Source of the DNA: Roseimicrobium gellanilyticum
GTDB taxonomy: Bacteria > Verrucomicrobiota > Verrucomicrobiia > Verrucomicrobiales > Verrucomicrobiaceae
NCBI RefSeq assembly: GCF_003315205.1
Contig: NZ_QNRR01000017.1
Coordinates: 59,834-123,833 of the forward strand
Length of the DNA: 64,000 nucleotides
Direction of reading: 5' to 3'
Made by a program: the position numbers and the translations under genes. This document shows, piece after piece, positions 53,932-61,447 of this stretch (position 1 is its first letter; every line of letters starts with the position of its first letter). Under the pieces are notes generated by a model. It searched no databases, had not been told where the DNA came from, and worked only from the letters and a program-made list of their open reading frames with translations.

Positions 53932-55425
53932 TTATTTCGCAGCAAAGAGAGTCCCAAGCGAGGCATCGATCACCTGCAGGAGCGACGCCGGATAGACGCC
54001 AACAATGAGCAGAGCCGCGACCAGCAGAATCATTGGCACACGCAAGCCGTAGCCCGGATCACTGACATAGAGTCCCGAAGCCGCCTGACCGAAGAAGAGT
54101 TTCCGATAGGCCCGCAGCATGTACACGGCACTGATCACCACGCCCCAGAGGGAAAGAATGGTGGCCACCTGCAGAAACGTGAAGCCCTCGGAAGGACGGA
54201 AGTTCACAAACGTGGAGAAGAAGATCATCACCTCGCCCGAGAAATTTGCCAGACCAGGCAGGCCAATGGAGGCGAAGGCAGCAATGCCGAATACCAGGCT
54301 GAGGAACGGAGCGTTCTTCGCCAGGCCACCGAGCTTGGAGAATTCAAGCGTCCCGAGCTGGTTGCGGAGTCGGCCGCAGATCATGAAAAGCAGCGCCACG
54401 GAGATGCCATGGCCGAACATGAGGAGCACAGCGCCATTCGTGCCGATGGCATTGCCAGCAGCGATGCCGAGGAAGATGTAGCCCATGTGCATCACGCTCG
54501 AGTTCGCGAGCATGGTGTCCAGGCGTGTCTGGTAGAGCGTGACAAAGCCGATGACGAGGATGTTCCCCAGCAGCATGTAGAGCAGTGCATCCTGCACCCA
54601 CGGAGTCTTCGCCGCGTCCGGGAGCAGCGGCAGCGCAATGCGGATGAGACCGTACAGGCCGAACTTCTTCAGCACACCCGAGTGCAGCATGGCGACCGGA
54701 GTGGGAGCCGCAGCGTAGGCAGGAGCCGCCCAGCTATGGAAGGGAAACAGGCTCACCAGCGTGCCGAAACCCACCAGCAGTACAAAGAAATTGGCGGGCG
54801 CATATTGAGCATAGGGCGCATCTGCCTTCAGCGGGTGCTGCATGAGGGTCAGCAGATCAAAGGTCAACTCTCCGCCAGGAGGACGGCAGTACCACACCAC
54901 ACCCAAAAGACCAGCCAGCAGCACGAGACTGCCCACACCGAGATAGATCGTGATGCGCCACGCAGCCTGGCGCTTCTCGCCATGACCATACAGGGCGATC
55001 ATCAGGAAGGTCGGAATCAGCGCCAGCTCGTGGAACGCATACAGGAAGAAAACGTCCGTGCAGAGGAAGGCACCCAGTGCGCCGCAGGAGATGAGCAGCG
55101 AGGCTCCGTAATGCAGGCGCTCCTTGCTCGTGGTGGCCCATACCGCCGCAAGTGTCACCAGCACCGTGAGCAGGGCAAGCGTGAGGCTCACACCATCTGC
55201 ACCGACGGCAAACGCAATCTTCGGCGAGGAAAGCACCTCATGCGAATTCTTGTACGCCATGAAGCCCTCAACGGACTTGTCACCGCGGTACTGGACGAAC
55301 AATCCCGCCACCAGCAACAGATTCACCACCGAAGCACCCAGTGCCGTCGCGCGACCAGGCGCACCCAGCCAGATGGCAATGGCGGCCAGCAGCGGAAGCA
55401 GGATGATGATTTCGAGAGGACTCAC
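53932..55425 (-). CDS. nuoM: NADH-quinone oxidoreductase subunit M
   Basis: A 497-residue complex I subunit with about 14 helices and the proton-channel core. It shows FLCTDVFFLYAFHELALIP with the conserved Glu and FPFHSWAAPAYAAAPTPVAMLHSGVLKK (read in parts near 225-255). It pumps protons as one of three antiporter-like subunits. It follows nuoL by 18 bases. Confidence 0.95.
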   Translation of the reverse strand: MSPLEIIILLPLLAAIAIWLGAPGRATALGASVVNLLLVAGLFVQYRGDKSVEGFMAYKNSHEVLSSPKIAFAVGADGVSLTLALLTVLVTLAAVWATTSKERLHYGASLLISCGALGAFLCTDVFFLYAFHELALIPTFLMIALYGHGEKRQAAWRITIYLGVGSLVLLAGLLGVVWYCRPPGGELTFDLLTLMQHPLKADAPYAQYAPANFFVLLVGFGTLVSLFPFHSWAAPAYAAAPTPVAMLHSGVLKKFGLYGLIRIALPLLPDAAKTPWVQDALLYMLLGNILVIGFVTLYQTRLDTMLANSSVMHMGYIFLGIAAGNAIGTNGAVLLMFGHGISVALLFMICGRLRNQLGTLEFSKLGGLAKNAPFLSLVFGIAAFASIGLPGLANFSGEVMIFFSTFVNFRPSEGFTFLQVATILSLWGVVISAVYMLRAYRKLFFGQAASGLYVSDPGYGLRVPMILLVAALLIVGVYPASLLQVIDASLGTLFAAK

Positions 55426-55443
55426 GGGTCAGAAGTGGGATGC

Positions 55444-57309
55444 TTAATTCTTGGATGAGGCGTACACCGCCAGATACACCGCGATGACGATGCCAAGACC
55501 GAGAACAAAGGTGTAGGCCTGCAGGCCACCGCTCTGGATGCGGCGCAGCACGTTGCCGGACGACTTTGCCAGTGCGGCTGGCAGGCGGACCGTGAGCCCG
55601 TCCACCACGATGCTCTCAATGCCATTGATGATCCACGCCAGGCGATCCTGGCCATACTTCACCAGACCGGCGTAAAACTCATCCCAGTAGAACTTGTTGG
55701 CGAAAATCGGGATGTTGAGGGGATCCTTGTCCTTGCCCTTGTAGATTTTCACCGCAACCAGGTAGCCCGCAATCAACACCGCCACGGAGAGGATCAGCAC
55801 CACGTTGTTGTGATGTTCTTCAGGAACCATCGCACTCAGCGTACCGGCGATCCAGGTGGAAATCAGCGAGGGGATGGCCAGAATCGCCAGGGGAAGAATC
55901 ATCACGAGCGGCGACTCATGCGCATGGTCGGCGTGTTTGGTCCGGCTCTTGCCCAAGAAGACCACGACCACCAGTCTCGTCATGTAGAAAGCGGTCAAGA
56001 ACGCAGTGGCAACCCCCATGATGAAGAGCAGCAGATTCCCATGGCCCTCGTGCGGATACGCGGCAATGAGAATGCCTTCCTTGCTCCAGAAACCACTGGT
56101 GATGTACGGCACCCCCATGAGCGCAGCCGTGCCGATGACAAAGGTGTAGAAGGTCACGGGCATTTTCTTGGCCAGCCCGCCCATCTTCCAGATGTCCTGC
56201 TCATGGTGGCAGGAGTGAATGACCGCACCTGCGCCAAGGAACAACAGCGCCTTGAAGAAGGCGTGCGTGTACAGGTGGAACATGCCCTCATTGGGAGCCA
56301 TGAGGCCGACGGCCATCACCATGTAGCCCAGCTGCGAAAGCGTGGAGTACGCCAGCACCTTCTTGATGTCGTTCTGCTGGGTCGCCATCAGGGCGGCCAT
56401 CAAGGCAGTGATGCCGCCGATATAAGAGATGACTTCCAGGGCCACCGGGCTGGCATAGAGGAGGAAATACACACGCACCAGCATGTACACCCCGGCTGCC
56501 ACCATGGTGGCAGCGTGAATGAGGGCCGACACAGGGGTGGGACCTTCCATCGCGTCCGGAAGCCACACGTGCAGAGGCGCCTGTGCGCTCTTGCCCACTG
56601 CGCCGAGGAAAAGACCGAGGCAGGCGATGGTGAACAGCTCAGGCTGGTGCTTTACAAAATCCTTCAAAAGACTGCCGGACGATGCCATGGCATCCTTCAT
56701 CTCCGAGAAACTCAGCACGCCTTCCGTCAGGTTCCCCGTGGCTCCGAACAGGATGAGAATGCCTGCCATGAAGCCGAAGTCGCCCACACGGTTCGTGATG
56801 AAGGCCTTCTTTGCGGCATCACTCGCTTCAGGCTTGGTAAACCAGTGACCGATGAGCAGGTAGGAACTCACCCCCACCAATTCCCAGAAAAGGAACATCA
56901 TCACCAGATTGTCCGCCAGCACGATGCCATTCATCGAGAACATGAAGAGCGAGAGCGCCGCGAAATAGCGCGCCTTCGCAGCATCATCCTTCATGTAGCT
57001 AGTGGAATAGATGTGCACCAGCATGCCAATGAAGGTCACGATGAAGAGCATGCCCTTGCTCTGCTGGTCGACGATGAAACTGATGTTCGCCTTGAAATCA
57101 CCCACCTGCAGGAAGGGGTACATCAGGAGGCGATCCTGATCCTTCGCGCCGAGAAAGACGAGCGCGCACAGGAACATGATGACAGCCACGCCCGTGGAGA
57201 TGAGGTGAGCGGTATTCTTCAGCACCCCGTGCAACAGGGTGATGACCACCGCTGATGCCAGCGGCAGCAGCAGCACCATGCCTGTAAGGGTTTCGGGAGA
57301 GAAATTCAT
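55444..57309 (-). CDS. nuoL: NADH-quinone oxidoreductase subunit L
   Basis: A 621-residue complex I subunit. It has the Proton_antipo_N region, a core with MFLFWELVGVSSYLLIG (conserved Glu) and GKSAQAPLHVWLPDAMEGPTPVSALIHAATM (in parts), and a C-terminal extension with the long lateral helix typical of NuoL. The length is normal. It lies between nuoK and nuoM, sixteen bases after nuoK. Confidence 0.95.
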   Translation of the reverse strand: MNFSPETLTGMVLLLPLASAVVITLLHGVLKNTAHLISTGVAVIMFLCALVFLGAKDQDRLLMYPFLQVGDFKANISFIVDQQSKGMLFIVTFIGMLVHIYSTSYMKDDAAKARYFAALSLFMFSMNGIVLADNLVMMFLFWELVGVSSYLLIGHWFTKPEASDAAKKAFITNRVGDFGFMAGILILFGATGNLTEGVLSFSEMKDAMASSGSLLKDFVKHQPELFTIACLGLFLGAVGKSAQAPLHVWLPDAMEGPTPVSALIHAATMVAAGVYMLVRVYFLLYASPVALEVISYIGGITALMAALMATQQNDIKKVLAYSTLSQLGYMVMAVGLMAPNEGMFHLYTHAFFKALLFLGAGAVIHSCHHEQDIWKMGGLAKKMPVTFYTFVIGTAALMGVPYITSGFWSKEGILIAAYPHEGHGNLLLFIMGVATAFLTAFYMTRLVVVVFLGKSRTKHADHAHESPLVMILPLAILAIPSLISTWIAGTLSAMVPEEHHNNVVLILSVAVLIAGYLVAVKIYKGKDKDPLNIPIFANKFYWDEFYAGLVKYGQDRLAWIINGIESIVVDGLTVRLPAALAKSSGNVLRRIQSGGLQAYTFVLGLGIVIAVYLAVYASSKN

Positions 57310-57325
57310 CAGATCGTCGGAGTTG

Positions 57326-57643
57326 TCAGCCCTTCATCTTCTCCACGGCGCCCACATCGACGCTCTGCTTCGCGCGGAAGAGCGCCACAATGATGGCGAG
57401 ACCCACGGCCACCTCGGCGGCAGCCACGGTGATGGTGAAGAACACCAGCGCCTGGGCATTGTAATCGGGAAGTCCCTCCACGAGACGGAAACGGGAAAAG
57501 GCCACCAGCGTGAGATTCGCGGCGCTCAACATCATCTCCAGGCACATGTAGATGGTGAGGATGTTCCGCCGCACGACCACGCCCACCAGCCCGATCGCAA
57601 AGAGCAGGCCGCTGACCATGAGGTAATGACTGAGGGTAACCAT
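57326..57643 (-). CDS. nuoK: NADH-quinone oxidoreductase subunit K
   Basis: A 105-residue complex I subunit with three membrane helices. The conserved Glu of the second helix is in YMCLEMMLSAANLTLVA, and a second Glu lies in VAAAEVAVGLAI in the third. These form part of the central proton path. It is 13 bases after nuoJ. Confidence 0.95.
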   Translation of the reverse strand: MVTLSHYLMVSGLLFAIGLVGVVVRRNILTIYMCLEMMLSAANLTLVAFSRFRLVEGLPDYNAQALVFFTITVAAAEVAVGLAIIVALFRAKQSVDVGAVEKMKG

Positions 57644-57656
57644 CGCAGGACTGGGA

Positions 57657-58220
57657 CTAATTCACTTCACGCTTGCTGAGGATGACCACGCCCACGGTGC
57701 CGACCAGAAGGAGCACACCCACGAGCTGAATCTGAAAGGGGTAACGCTGGAAGAGGGCCTGGCCCACCAGCTTGGCGTCAGGGAGGGACTCACGCTCGAG
57801 ATCCTTCTTGATGCCTGGCAGCTTCTGCGCCGCCGTGGCGCGCTCAAACTGCACCGGCACATCGGACAGTTTCGTCTTACCCTTGTCGAAATTCGCCAGG
57901 ATGCTCCCAAGCTGGGCCACGAAAATGATGGCAAGCAGTGCGCCGCCCACCACCGGGAGTGCATTCACCTTCTTCAGCGCCTCTGCCTTGATATCCAGAA
58001 GCATGATGATGAAAAGGAACAGCACCATCACCGCGCCGGCGTACACAAGGATCTGGATGATGCCGATGAAGTAGGCGTCCAGACTCACGAAGAGCGCAGC
58101 CAGACCCACGAAGCTCATCACCAGGGAGAGCGCGCTGGCCACCGGATTGCGCAGCACCACGACCATCAGGCCGAAGACCAGCGTCATCGCAGCAAAGAAA
58201 TAAAACAAGAAGGACGGCAT
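57657..58220 (-). CDS. nuoJ: NADH-quinone oxidoreductase subunit J
   Basis: A 187-residue complex I subunit with five helices. The region YAGAVMVLFLFIIMLL in the third helix is the usual pi-bulge part of NuoJ. A hydrophilic loop precedes the last helix. It lies six bases after nuoI. Confidence 0.93.
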   Translation of the reverse strand: MPSFLFYFFAAMTLVFGLMVVVLRNPVASALSLVMSFVGLAALFVSLDAYFIGIIQILVYAGAVMVLFLFIIMLLDIKAEALKKVNALPVVGGALLAIIFVAQLGSILANFDKGKTKLSDVPVQFERATAAQKLPGIKKDLERESLPDAKLVGQALFQRYPFQIQLVGVLLLVGTVGVVILSKREVN

Positions 58221-58226
58221 GACGGC

Positions 58227-58760
58227 TTACTTCAGATCGTTCCACTTGTTCACCAGGCCCTCACGCACGCCGCCAATCTCATAAAGCTTCTTCTTGTCGT
58301 GCACCATCTCTGCACGGCTCAGGCCGGTGATGGCGTAGTCCTTGCGAAGGAAGATGGCCTGCTCAGGGCAGACCTCCTCGCACATGCCGCAGTAGATGCA
58401 GCGGATCATGTCGATCTTGAACTCCTGGGGGCGCTTCTCCACCTTGGCCCACTTGTCTTCGCTGGGGATTTCCTCAGGCGTGATGGTGATGGCGCGGGGC
58501 GGGCAGATGAATTCGCAGAGCTGGCAGCTCACGCAGCGCTCGCGGCCGTGCTCGTCCGTCACCAGGGTGGGCGCACCACGGTAGTGATCGGGCAGGTTCG
58601 CATCCCACTTCTCCTCGGGATACTGCATGGTCACCTTCTTGCGACCACGCACGATGGCAATGGCGTGGCCGAGGGTGATGCGCAGGCCCTTCAGGAACGT
58701 GGAGATAAACCAGCGCTCATGCCATTTCAGTTTGGGACGTTTACAGACAATCGTGGCCAT
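58227..58760 (-). CDS. nuoI: NADH-quinone oxidoreductase subunit I (2x [4Fe-4S])
   Basis: A 177-residue peripheral complex I subunit. Two ferredoxin motifs, CVSCQLCEFICP and CIYCGMCEEVCP, bind clusters N6a and N6b, which carry electrons towards the quinone site. The N-terminal amphipathic helices fit binding to NuoH. It is the only peripheral-arm subunit encoded in this cluster. It begins 13 bases after nuoH. Confidence 0.95.
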   Translation of the reverse strand: MATIVCKRPKLKWHERWFISTFLKGLRITLGHAIAIVRGRKKVTMQYPEEKWDANLPDHYRGAPTLVTDEHGRERCVSCQLCEFICPPRAITITPEEIPSEDKWAKVEKRPQEFKIDMIRCIYCGMCEEVCPEQAIFLRKDYAITGLSRAEMVHDKKKLYEIGGVREGLVNKWNDLK

Positions 58761-58773
58761 AATCGCGGGTCGA

Positions 58774-59985
58774 TCAGATGCGGAACCACAGCATGAGCAC
58801 GGCGGTCAGGAACACATTCGCCAGTGCGAGTTCAAAGAATACCAGCCAGCCCAGCTTCATGAGCTGGTCATAGCGGAAGCGCGGCAGTGTCCACCGCACC
58901 CAGATGAAGAAGATGATGAAGCCCACCACCTTGATGAGGAAGCTGCCGATGTGCAGCAGACCCAGCCACCAGGGAGTCGCACCCTCATGGTAGGTGAGCT
59001 GAATGCCGGTCCACTGCTCAATCAGTCCACCAAAGGGGATGCTCCAGCCGCCGAGGAAGAGGGTGACCGCCAGACCGGAACCGATGATCATCGCGGCGTA
59101 CTCTCCCATGAAGAACAGGGCGAACTTCATCGAGCTGTACTCGGTGTGGTACCCGGCCACGAGTTCCGTTTCGCACTCGGGAAGGTCGAAGGGCGCACGG
59201 TTCGTCTCGGCAAACATCGAAATCACGAAGATGACGAAGGAAATGGCGATCGGAATGAGCAGGACGAAGCGGCCGAAGCTGAGACCTTCACCCCAGAAAG
59301 GCAGGAGCAGCCAGCCGTTCTTGTCCTGATAGCGGGCGATTTCGGAGAGGTTCAGATCACCAAGAATCATCAGCACCGGGACGATGGAGAGGCCCAAGGC
59401 GATTTCGTAGGAAATCATCTGGGAGGAGCTGCGCACACCGCCGAGGAAGGGGTACTTTGAGTTCGACGACCAGCCCGCCAGCACGATGCCGTACACGCCG
59501 AGCGAGGCGATGGCGAAGGTGAAGAGCGGTCCGATGTTGAGGTCCGCAATGACCAGCGCCACCGGCTGATGCACCCAAGCACCTTCCACGCCGAACTTCG
59601 TGAGCCAGCTCAGATCCAGCTCGCTTCCGAAGGGAATGACCACCGCCGTGAGCAAGGCCGGCACCATGACCAGCGTGGGAGCCAGCCAGTAGTAGAATTT
59701 CTTCACATGGGAGGGCGTGAAGTCCTCCTTCAACAGGAACTTGAGGCCGTCTGCCAGGGGCTGAATGAGACCAGCCAGGGGGATATCTTTCTTCCCTCCG
59801 AAAAGGGTGAGCGGAATGCCAGTGCGGTTCGGGCCGACGCGATCCTGGATGATGGCACTCACGCGGCGCTCGGCATACACCGAGTAGGCCACCATGGGCA
59901 AAATGACCAGGAAGCTGAAGAACACGATCTTCACCGCCGAAGCGATGAGATAGGCGAGATTGATGCTGTCTAGAAAGCTACCCAT
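58774..59985 (-). CDS. nuoH: NADH-quinone oxidoreductase subunit H
   Basis: A 403-residue complex I subunit with eight main helices. It shows the family stretches AERRVSAIIQDRVGPNRTG near residue 40, GWSSNSKYPFLGGVRSSSQMISYE (in parts near 180-205) and the acidic loop FDLPECETELVAGYHTEY (in parts) lining the quinone chamber. ATG 59985 starts at MGSFLDSINL; upstream in-frame sequence is not conserved. It is the first gene of this minus-strand nuo cluster. nuoA-G are not upstream; a divergent gene lies there instead. Confidence 0.95.
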   Translation of the reverse strand: MGSFLDSINLAYLIASAVKIVFFSFLVILPMVAYSVYAERRVSAIIQDRVGPNRTGIPLTLFGGKKDIPLAGLIQPLADGLKFLLKEDFTPSHVKKFYYWLAPTLVMVPALLTAVVIPFGSELDLSWLTKFGVEGAWVHQPVALVIADLNIGPLFTFAIASLGVYGIVLAGWSSNSKYPFLGGVRSSSQMISYEIALGLSIVPVLMILGDLNLSEIARYQDKNGWLLLPFWGEGLSFGRFVLLIPIAISFVIFVISMFAETNRAPFDLPECETELVAGYHTEYSSMKFALFFMGEYAAMIIGSGLAVTLFLGGWSIPFGGLIEQWTGIQLTYHEGATPWWLGLLHIGSFLIKVVGFIIFFIWVRWTLPRFRYDQLMKLGWLVFFELALANVFLTAVLMLWFRI

Positions 59986-60058
59986 GAGCCAACCGCGAAC
60001 CCGCGGGACGTAGAGACCGATCTCACTACCGGAGGCGGGGCGGGGCGGCAAATTGAAT

Positions 60059-60076
60059 TTGTGAAAAATTTCACAA
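60059..60076. promoter_or_regulatory. CRP/FNR-family operator-like palindrome
   Basis: TTGTGAAA-AA-TTTCACAA is a perfect inverted repeat. Its core TGTGA-N6-TCACA (60060-60075) equals the E. coli CRP consensus. It lies 75 bases upstream of the nuoH start and 111 bases upstream of the divergent hydrolase gene, so it could serve either promoter. Confidence 0.65.
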
Positions 60077-60186
60077 GCCGGATTTCCGCTTGCCCGTCCC
60101 CGCGCTCAGACCACCCTCCCAAGGGCTGCAATTCTGAACAGAGTTTCTCTTGCCGACCACCGAACTTTTCGATAAAACGCAAACCC

Positions 60187-61218
60187 ATGAAGAAAACTCT
60201 GGTTTGCTGGGCAGCTATTTCCCTCACCCTGACCGCCGTGGCTGGCGCACGGACCTTCACCGACAAGAATGGCCGCACCATGGAGGCGGAAATCGTGGCG
60301 AAACAGGGCGACCAAGTGCGCATCAAGCGTGCGGATGGCCAGCAGTTCACCGTGCCCGCCACCGCCTTCTCTCCGGAGGACCAAGAATACATCAAGACCT
60401 GGCAGACTCCCGCGACCGCATCGCTCACGCCCAGAACTCCCGCGAAACCCGGCGCTCCAGCCACGCCCGCAGCCGCACCCTCGGGTCCTGCCGACCCCCG
60501 CGTGAAGCCCGGGGCCGTGGTCGCCCTTGAGTTCCCCAGCCTGCCAAAGGACCACAACGGCAACACCGCCACCTGCAACGTACGCATTCCCGAGGACTAC
60601 GACCCCACGAAGCCGGTGCCACTGCTGGTGTGGATTGCAGGCGGCAAGGGCGGCAACACCCCCAACGGCGGATTCTCGCTCGTGGACAAGGGGCACTACG
60701 CCATCGCCGCCCTCCCCTACCCTTCCACGGCCCCGACACCCGCCGATGCCCTCGACAACCCCAAGGACTTCGATGTCATCATCGACTATCACAAGGCCAT
60801 GCTCGCCGATCTGGTGAAGCTGCTGCCCAACCTCGACCCAAAAATCCGCCTCGTGGCGGGGTTCAGCAACGGAGCCCACACTATCGGCACCAACATTTCG
60901 CGCGGTGAGGGCTATTTTATCGATCTCTTTAATGCCTTCATCATCATCGAAGGCGGCGGCAACAAGGTCGATGCGAAGAAAAAGCTCCGCGACAAATTCG
61001 CCTACCTCGCCTGGGGCAACGACCTCGCCAACAAAGGCGGCAAAAACTACATGGCCAGCTATGTCTGCAAGACCGTGAAGGACGCTCGCTTGCAGGTCAC
61101 TGACCACGAAATGGATGGCGTGGGCCACGCCTTCCCGGACTCCGAGAAGGTGCTGGTGAAGGATTGGATTGAGAAGACCGTGGTGCCAGGGTTGGCGGCA
61201 GGGCCGAAGAAACCCTGA
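60187..61218 (+). CDS. exported SHD1-like domain plus alpha/beta-hydrolase-like protein
   Basis: A 343-residue exported protein. ATG 60187 gives a signal peptide (residues 1-22; TLVCWAAISLTLTAVAGA). A domain of about 50 residues follows (ARTFTDKNGRTMEAEIV, then FTVPATAFSPEDQEYI), which matches the SLA1 homology domain 1 form found in many Verrucomicrobiota exported proteins. After a Pro/Ala linker comes an alpha/beta-hydrolase-like domain with PLLVWIAGGKGGN and the nucleophile elbow GFSNG near residue 240; a late GVGHAFP could give the catalytic His. The substrate is unknown. It is divergent from nuoH. Confidence 0.75.
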   Translation: MKKTLVCWAAISLTLTAVAGARTFTDKNGRTMEAEIVAKQGDQVRIKRADGQQFTVPATAFSPEDQEYIKTWQTPATASLTPRTPAKPGAPATPAAAPSGPADPRVKPGAVVALEFPSLPKDHNGNTATCNVRIPEDYDPTKPVPLLVWIAGGKGGNTPNGGFSLVDKGHYAIAALPYPSTAPTPADALDNPKDFDVIIDYHKAMLADLVKLLPNLDPKIRLVAGFSNGAHTIGTNISRGEGYFIDLFNAFIIIEGGGNKVDAKKKLRDKFAYLAWGNDLANKGGKNYMASYVCKTVKDARLQVTDHEMDGVGHAFPDSEKVLVKDWIEKTVVPGLAAGPKKP

Positions 61219-61447
61219 CCGTAGGGATTTCAGCGGGGGGCGCTCCGAGCAGAGCGGACTTTGTCGCAAATGAAGCCAGGTTACCTCGCGGCATGCGCAG
61301 CGGATTGATCTTGTTTTGGGGTCATGCGAGTCACAGGCCTTCTTAAAAACCGTCAGGTCTGACCCCGAGCCCGTACGTTGTTCCACGCCACCCCTGCACC
61401 TTCAGCACCTTTCGGCCGCCCCTCTCAATCGGTCTGACCTGAAGGGA
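61219..61447. repeat. intergenic stretch with REP-like GGTCTGACC repeats
   Basis: GGTCTGACC occurs twice (61356-61364 and 61431-61439), and GGGGTCA (61318-61324) faces TGACCCC (61360-61366) as an inverted repeat. Such GGGGTCAGACC-type words are common in REP-like elements. A small hairpin CGCTC/GAGCG (61241-61256) could end the hydrolase transcript. No gene is seen. Confidence 0.4.

Noticed and set aside
55810..57255. Open frame of 481 codons opposite nuoL, and similar ones opposite nuoM and nuoN.
   Set aside because: The His/Glu-rich translations are typical antisense shadows of hydrophobic membrane proteins.
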